Below, in pieces: positions 58,641 through 64,000 of a stretch of DNA of 64,000 nucleotides. The stretch spans positions 2,166,001 to 2,230,000 of the forward strand of contig NW_022145547.1 of NCBI RefSeq assembly GCF_000002235.5. Direction: 5' to 3'. The translations under genes and the position numbers were made by a program. Position 1 is the first letter of the stretch. Each line of letters begins with the position of its first letter. The notes below the pieces were generated by a model. It saw nothing but the letters and a program-made list of their open reading frames with translations, made no database searches and was not told the DNA's origin. This DNA comes from Strongylocentrotus purpuratus. Taxonomy: Eukaryota > Echinodermata > Echinoidea > Camarodonta > Strongylocentrotidae.

Positions 58641-60070
58641 TTTTTGGGATGTATAATAGGGTAGGTATATGACATTTTCCGTTGATTCGATCTTTTGAAA
58701 ATAGTTGCGATCGTATTCTTTTAATCACATCATGATGTATATACGATTTGATAGTTCATTGAATGACTGACGTACGAATGCGTCAGGGACCATGACATAT
58801 TGCGTCCGTCAGGGAAACGCGTGGCTTGTGATGCGTCACCATGTGAGAGTGATACACATAACGTTAATAAAAAATGGGCAATGCAAACCTTTCTTTGGAC
58901 ATATTGACGTATACAGTGATTGCCTTTGCCAGCTTGAGTAGCGCAAGTAATGACGCAATCGAAAAGGAAAATCGATCTGAAAGGCATCACAGTTCGTTCA
59001 TATCCCGCTTTCCTGTAATATTGCCCGAAAAGCCTAAACCTAAATAGGCTACATGTACCAACTTTCCAAAGTAAAAATTAGGAAGCAAGCCAAAAATAAC
59101 TTTAAACAAAATTATGTTGAAATGCTAATTTCGTCATCTAGGTATAAATATAAGGGCATATATACGTATTACGTGGACATAAATCTTACTATATGAGACG
59201 AGTCTGACCCAATGAAACGGTCAGAGACTATCATCTCAATGGAGTAATTCACTAATAGACGTTATAATGTTAAGCACACGAGGTCCTATATAATATTCTC
59301 GTATTGGATCATAAATTGGGGGTTTTCCCAACATGACAACATTCATTGAATGACTATTGAACAAACTAAAGGCCTAACAACATGATATCGGATCATGAGG
59401 AACGAGGCAAAGCGATGCTGTTAATTTTGGTTCTGACAACAAGTATTGACTGGAACTGTATCGTTCCACTATATAGTGACATACACTTGCAGGAACAATG
59501 TTCTATATAGGCATGCTTTATGCTGAATTTTGGTGGAAAACTTGGAGAAAAAAACACTTCTATTCCAAAATAAAATATGAAGTACAGTGTGTATGGGTTA
59601 TTAAATATCTGCGCCACAGCTCACCACAGTTGACTGTGACAAAGAATTTGGACCATCATTGCCCAAAGTGTAAACCTCTTTATATAGAACAAAATAATAT
59701 CACAACAGTTTAGAAAACCCGAAGAAGTGTTGATGTGATTGTGGCTTAACGAAAACGGACTATAAGGATTAAGTCTGCTAACTGCTGTAAACACGTTATC
59801 TTCCAATCAATCAAATTATGAGAGTCAAGTATAATGCTTTTATTATCTCATGCAACAATATTGTCGCGGTAAGAGAATTCAACGTATACTAACATAGGAA
59901 AGAAGAGAGGAAAAATCCCAAAACTCGGACCGGATTTCCTCAATAGTCATTATGTAATACATACACCTCGCAAATCGAAAGCAAACATCCTGCATGTGAG
60001 TATTCATAACAGAGAGAGGAAAATAAAACCTAAGGGAAAAAGAAAAGGGCAGACAAAAAATGGAAGTGAA

Positions 60071-60078
<8 letters not shown>

Positions 60079-60106
<28 letters not shown>

Positions 60107-60158
60107 AAATAGAGAAAGAGAGGGAGACAGAGAGAGAGAGAGAGAGAGAGAGAAATAG
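60079..60158. repeat. (GA)n microsatellite
   Basis: Abuts the 3' end of Tx1-like LINE copy 3. Confidence 0.95.
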
Positions 60159-60159
60159 A

Positions 60160-61510
60160 GATATTTTTTTCTATTTATCCTCTTTCGAGGGACTTTATTT
60201 GTTCATATCATAAAGTAACATCTATTTGCAACAGTGTTTATATACATAATTCATGCAATCCTAACATATTATACATTTTATAGTACAAAACATGAAACTA
60301 ATGTGACATAATCACTAACTGAAATAATGAAATGTTTTAGTTACTTCGTTTGAATCGAATTTCTTTTGATTACATTTCATATTGAGAGAGGTGCGAATTT
60401 CTACCTTTAGGTTTATGGAGTGGCTATTCTTTTATCAAATACAGCATGTATCCTGCGCTTTTCACTTCCAAAAATTTATCTAATTTAGTTTCTATAAATA
60501 ATAAACTGAGCAAACTTAAAACAAGATTTACAAAATTTATTTCTTTTCTCTCTATTACATGACCTATTAACGTTTTTTTTTTTCAAAAAGATATTAAAAT
60601 TAAACAAAGTATTGAATAATTTGGATACAATCTTCCAAAAAAAGTGTAACTTTCGTACAAATTAGAAAAAGGTAGTTTGTTGTATCTATCTTACAAATAT
60701 CACATAGACTATTGTTTTTAATCTTCCATTTACACAATTTGTCTTTAATGGGTAATATTCTATGAATGAATTTGAAAATGAACTGCTTAATTCTGTGGTC
60801 ATTTATAAAGTAAAATTTACAATAAAGCAACGTCTTCCAGGTAACTCTTTAGGTAAATCACAATAAGCGTACCAAAAAAAAATGCACAGCAGATCCTGTT
60901 TATTTTTGTCTAACATCTAATCATAACGCTACATCAATGGAGTCACCTGTTACCATATCTATTGAACTGGATTCCAATGAGGACGGTGAACTATTTACAT
61001 ATTTTATCCTATTACGTAACTTCTGCGATCAACAAATCGGAATTTCACTTTTTAACTTTGCCAATTAAAAGGCGGAAAGGAATTTTATTTTCTTGAAAAT
61101 AATATAAATGGAATCAACTTCTTTCCAATCACTGTTTACTAAGACTTGTTTCCCTTTAAGAGTATTATTTCTTATCCAGTTTGGAAAATGCAATAACTCA
61201 TTCCCGATTTTAAAATTGCATTATTATTGCTATTATACAAAATTATTTCATTTTCAATATCTGTTACTTTAAACATATCAATATATTTTAATTCAGCCCA
61301 GGAACAAAAACATGTCGACATAAAAGTACGTCACCTGTTTTTTTTTTACAAATACGATACATATCGCTCTTGTTTGCAATTAAAATGCAAACAAAGAGGC
61401 AAATTCCCAATTTTCGGGATCCAATATTTAAACGAAATTTTCCAAGCTCTTTGTTCACCTAAAATACTTATACATCCATCATAGACGGAGTGACCGGCAT
61501 GAGATACTGT
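60160..61510 (-). pseudogene. Tx1/L1-like LINE 3' fragment, copy 3
   Basis: Uninterrupted version of copies 1 and 2. Minus-strand 60600-60830 reads QFIFKFIHRILPIKDKLCKW, then CDICKIDTTNYLFLICTKV, a post-RT cysteine-rich motif of L1/Tx1-type ORF2. Frames are broken elsewhere. It serves as the empty-site reference for the two interrupted copies. Confidence 0.82.
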
Positions 61511-61517
61511 AAATATA

Positions 61518-61985
61518 AAATGTTATTACGCTTCATGAATAAAAAAGGGATACATCTTAATAGTAATTCTGTCCATGATAACATTTAATATTCTTTTGTG
61601 GTAACCTGATATTTGTTTAGTTGACATTTATGGTTAGGGTTAAAATTGTGATTGGGTTATCGTTAGAAAGAGATTTAGGTTAATGTACAGAGTTGGGACT
61701 AGTGCCTGAATGTAGAAGGGACTCATGCAGGAGATAGGAGATAGACCATGGAGCACATGTCATCTGATCTTTGTGCCCTACAATCACTTACACAGTTACT
61801 CTCTCCCTTTCTTCTTATGAGAGAGAGAGAGAGAGAGGGGGGGGAGGGAGAGAGAGAGAGAGAGAGACAGAGCGAGAGCGAGACAGAGAGAGACAGGGAG
61901 AGAAGGGGAGGGGGATAAACACACACACGCACACATCCACACTTCTGATGTAAATCAAGAACTTGTATGTACACATCAATATTTT
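61518..61985. repeat. Dispersed repeat block, copy 2
   Basis: Partner of 10795-11210. Contains a GA tract (61818-61905) with a poly-G core. Confidence 0.8.
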
Positions 61986-62969
61986 TGAGGACACACATGT
62001 GTGTTGGAATATACTATGCTGATAACGATCTGGAAGTGTACTGCATAACCAAGAACACCCCTCACAAATCTTACATTTTTGCTCGCTCGCAAATGAATGT
62101 TTTTTTTTTGTATTTGTATTGATTGTATACCGTGCGTCCCCAAAAATCTGTTCATTTTGAAATGGCTGCCGTATAAAAAAAAAACATATGATTCTTGGGA
62201 GGGGGAAGTTTTATATGTATAGAAAGCTCATAAACTCAACTTTCATATGACACCAAAAAGTCCGAAAATAATTCATGCTTGGGAGAGCACTGCTCATTTT
62301 TGTAAAGGGTATGAAAATAGGTTGCGCAGGAATTAGCCTTCCAATTTGTGAGAGGTAAATCCTTTCGAATTGAGAGGTCATATATACTGCATAATCAAAC
62401 TGCTGGGCAATAAAACTAACATTTCCTGGAGTTCCCTGGAGTTACAGACACTTTTTCCTTATCTTGTTCGGTCCTTTGCGTCTGCTATCGGATCATCATG
62501 CTGTTTAATAAACGTTTTTGTTTTGTTATGGTACAAAGAATTAAAAGTGTGATAGTTGTTCTATAATGGCAGAAAGGATTATTTTAGTGAGAGCAAGGAG
62601 TTAGAGATGTATGCCCTAAGTCTCTAGGCTTAGATAGCTTGTTTGAAAGTGCCAAGCGCTTCGTATTCTACTTTATTCTACTCACTGGTCCAGATTGTCA
62701 CGAACCCCACCAGGGGAACAGCAATATTTATATAATATTGGATGGCTTTGAGTGTGATACAAGAATATATTAGATGCTGCTTGTAAGTATCGGCTTGCAT
62801 GGTGATGTAGATATACAGTAGGCTTGCGGGTGCACCATGTGAGAGAGAGGGAGGATTGAGGAGTCCTGAAAAGGAATCTCGGTAATCTTTCTTGAGGGTG
62901 TGTAGTCCTGAAAAGGACTGTTGGTGTAGTCTTGAAAAAGACTGTTGGTTATCTTTCTTATCGTATATA
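61986..62969. other. Plain sequence with a transposon-end-like stretch
   Basis: From 62132, CCGTGCGTCCCCAAAAATCTG and, further on, TTTCATATGACACC resemble the start and interior of the foldback family at 31921 and 62970, so this may be a truncated distant relative. No gene seen. Confidence 0.4.
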
Positions 62970-63395
62970 CAGTGCGTCCCAGAAAAAACGAAACCGAGAA
63001 GTATCGATGTTTTATCATAACTTAATCACAACCATAATGATACATATTTGGAAAGCTTAGAGTCTCCTCTTTCAGTTGATGCTACTCAGATGATGCATAT
63101 TTCACGCATGAGTGATTAAAAGCAATTTGAAGGAAGGAAACCAAAAAGACATTTGGCGGGCGGTATCTGAATTTCGAAGAAAAATTCACATTTCTAGAAA
63201 GTTGAGTTTCTACTCTTTCATATGACACCTCAATCAGGAAAAATGAGCGAGGAATAACAAAGTTATGTTTGTTTAAAGTAGCCCTTACATTTTCATAATT
63301 TTAACAAACGAATTCGTTTTCACTGGGTGCCTGCCGTAGCAAAAAGCAGATTTGACAAAAGACTTAACTCCGTTTCGTTGACAATCAGCCATGCA
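62970..63395. mobile_element. Mariner-like foldback element, second copy, truncated
   Basis: Left half of the 31921-32599 family (CAGTGCGTCCCAGAAAAAACGAAACCGAG after TA). Homology stops at 63395, where a LINE 3' end begins. Confidence 0.85.
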
Positions 63396-64000
63396 TTGAT
63401 TGATTGATTGATTGATTTTATTCGTCAAGTATAGTACATTGAATGCATAACATAAAGCAAATGGAACGAGAAGATACATTGACAGGATAACCCATGAAAG
63501 CCGGAAAAGGCTTATTCCAACGGGGTCCTATAAAGTACGTGTACAGTACGGCATGAGAATAAAATATCACAACTAATAACTACTACGAATATTACGAATA
63601 AATAATATAACATAAACAACAAAAATTTCTAGAACTTATAGCAAACAATGATCTACGGTATATTATGCAAGATTAAACTTAAAAACATGCGCTACACATA
63701 ATGAACTGTGATTTAAGATAACTGATATTACTGTTCTTGAAGGGATTCATGCTTTAGGTATTGTTTTAATACACTTTTAAAGTGTGAAAAATTCTGAACT
63801 ATTTTGACATGTTTTGGGAGAGAATTCCAAAATTGGATACCATTAAAATAAAAAGAGTTTCCAATTTGTCCTTTTCGCTTGGGTAAAACAAAATTAAAAT
63901 GACTATTTCTTGTATCGTATCCATGGATATTTGAGACACGAGTAAAATTATTAGTAATATAATGATCTACATCTGAGTAGTATATTTTATGGACATGGTG
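63396..64000 (-). mobile_element. 3' end of a LINE, running off the right edge
   Basis: Minus-strand LINE tail: coding end at 63728, 3' UTR, AATAAAATCAATCAATCAATCAA terminal microsatellite at 63396-63421. It interrupts the foldback element at 62970-63395. Confidence 0.8.
63728..64000 (-). CDS. LINE ORF2 C-terminus, 90 residues, partial
   Basis: The frame is open from the window edge to TAA at 63728-63730. It reads THNY-type sequence in the form HGYDTRNSHFNFVLPKRK, IGNSFYFNGIQFWNSLPKH and FSHFKSVLKQYL. The LWNxLP followed by FKxxLKxxL is the standard C-terminal pattern of Jockey/CR1/RTE-type ORF2. No start codon is inside the window. Not related closely to the LINE at 48244. Confidence 0.75.
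   Translation of the reverse strand, partial: HHVHKIYYSDVDHYITNNFTRVSNIHGYDTRNSHFNFVLPKRKGQIGNSFYFNGIQFWNSLPKHVKIVQNFSHFKSVLKQYLKHESLQEQ

Larger units (their letters stand above)
56040..61510. repeat. Tandem segmental duplication, unit 2
   Basis: Partner of 46720-55650. It lacks the LINE and the 53099-54087 transposon but holds an extra stretch (about 56508-58620) containing a poly-G site, a CTTCTATTCTTATGTTATTC minisatellite and a TTAA-type MITE. Confidence 0.9.

Overview
The window is AT-rich, intron-rich eukaryotic genomic DNA packed with short inverted-repeat transposons, microsatellites and poly-G/poly-C runs. One large receptor gene with a Tie/TEK-type ectodomain, a TXNDC12-like ER thioredoxin gene and CR1/Tx1-type LINEs point to a marine invertebrate deuterostome. 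An echinoderm such as a sea urchin is my best guess; the species is inferred, not shown.

The main gene is on the minus strand, from the start codon at 45809 to the stop at 15715. I reassembled 16 exons with GT-AG boundaries. All splice phases agree and the reading frame is open for 1005 codons. The product is a type I membrane protein: signal peptide, two Ig-like domains (the second without cysteines, as in Tie receptors), five EGF-like modules (the first two strikingly Tie-like), a third Ig, three FN3 domains and one transmembrane helix. Instead of a tyrosine kinase it has a 97-residue tail with seven tyrosines at 9-15 residue spacing, including a textbook ITAM spacing (YEDL-x6-YQDL) and a final YEEI. 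This is the most interesting object in the window.

The receptor belongs to a tandem family. A second signal-peptide exon, nearly identical, lies at 5913-6018 inside a diverged copy of the same 5' region (836-6260 versus 39145-46075). The rest of that paralogue must run off the left edge. Three exon relics (22984-23065, 44108-44210, 46074-46135) are further debris of the family.

Between the two receptor genes, on the plus strand, are the last two exons of a TXNDC12-like protein ending in NDEL (8075-8858). To the right of the receptor, 46.7-61.5 kb is a tandem segmental duplication. One copy carries an intact 1026-codon CR1/Jockey-type LINE (48244-52526) and a TA-flanked DNA transposon. Three 3' fragments of a Tx1/L1-like LINE sit against GA/CT microsatellites. 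The right edge holds the 3' end of another LINE inserted into a mariner-like foldback element.

The duplicated blocks provide empty sites. I used them, with target-site duplications, to delimit insertions: CACTA-like (3 bp), hAT-like (8 bp), TTAA-type and TA-type elements. Upstream exons of the thioredoxin gene and the body of the left receptor paralogue were not found in the window.
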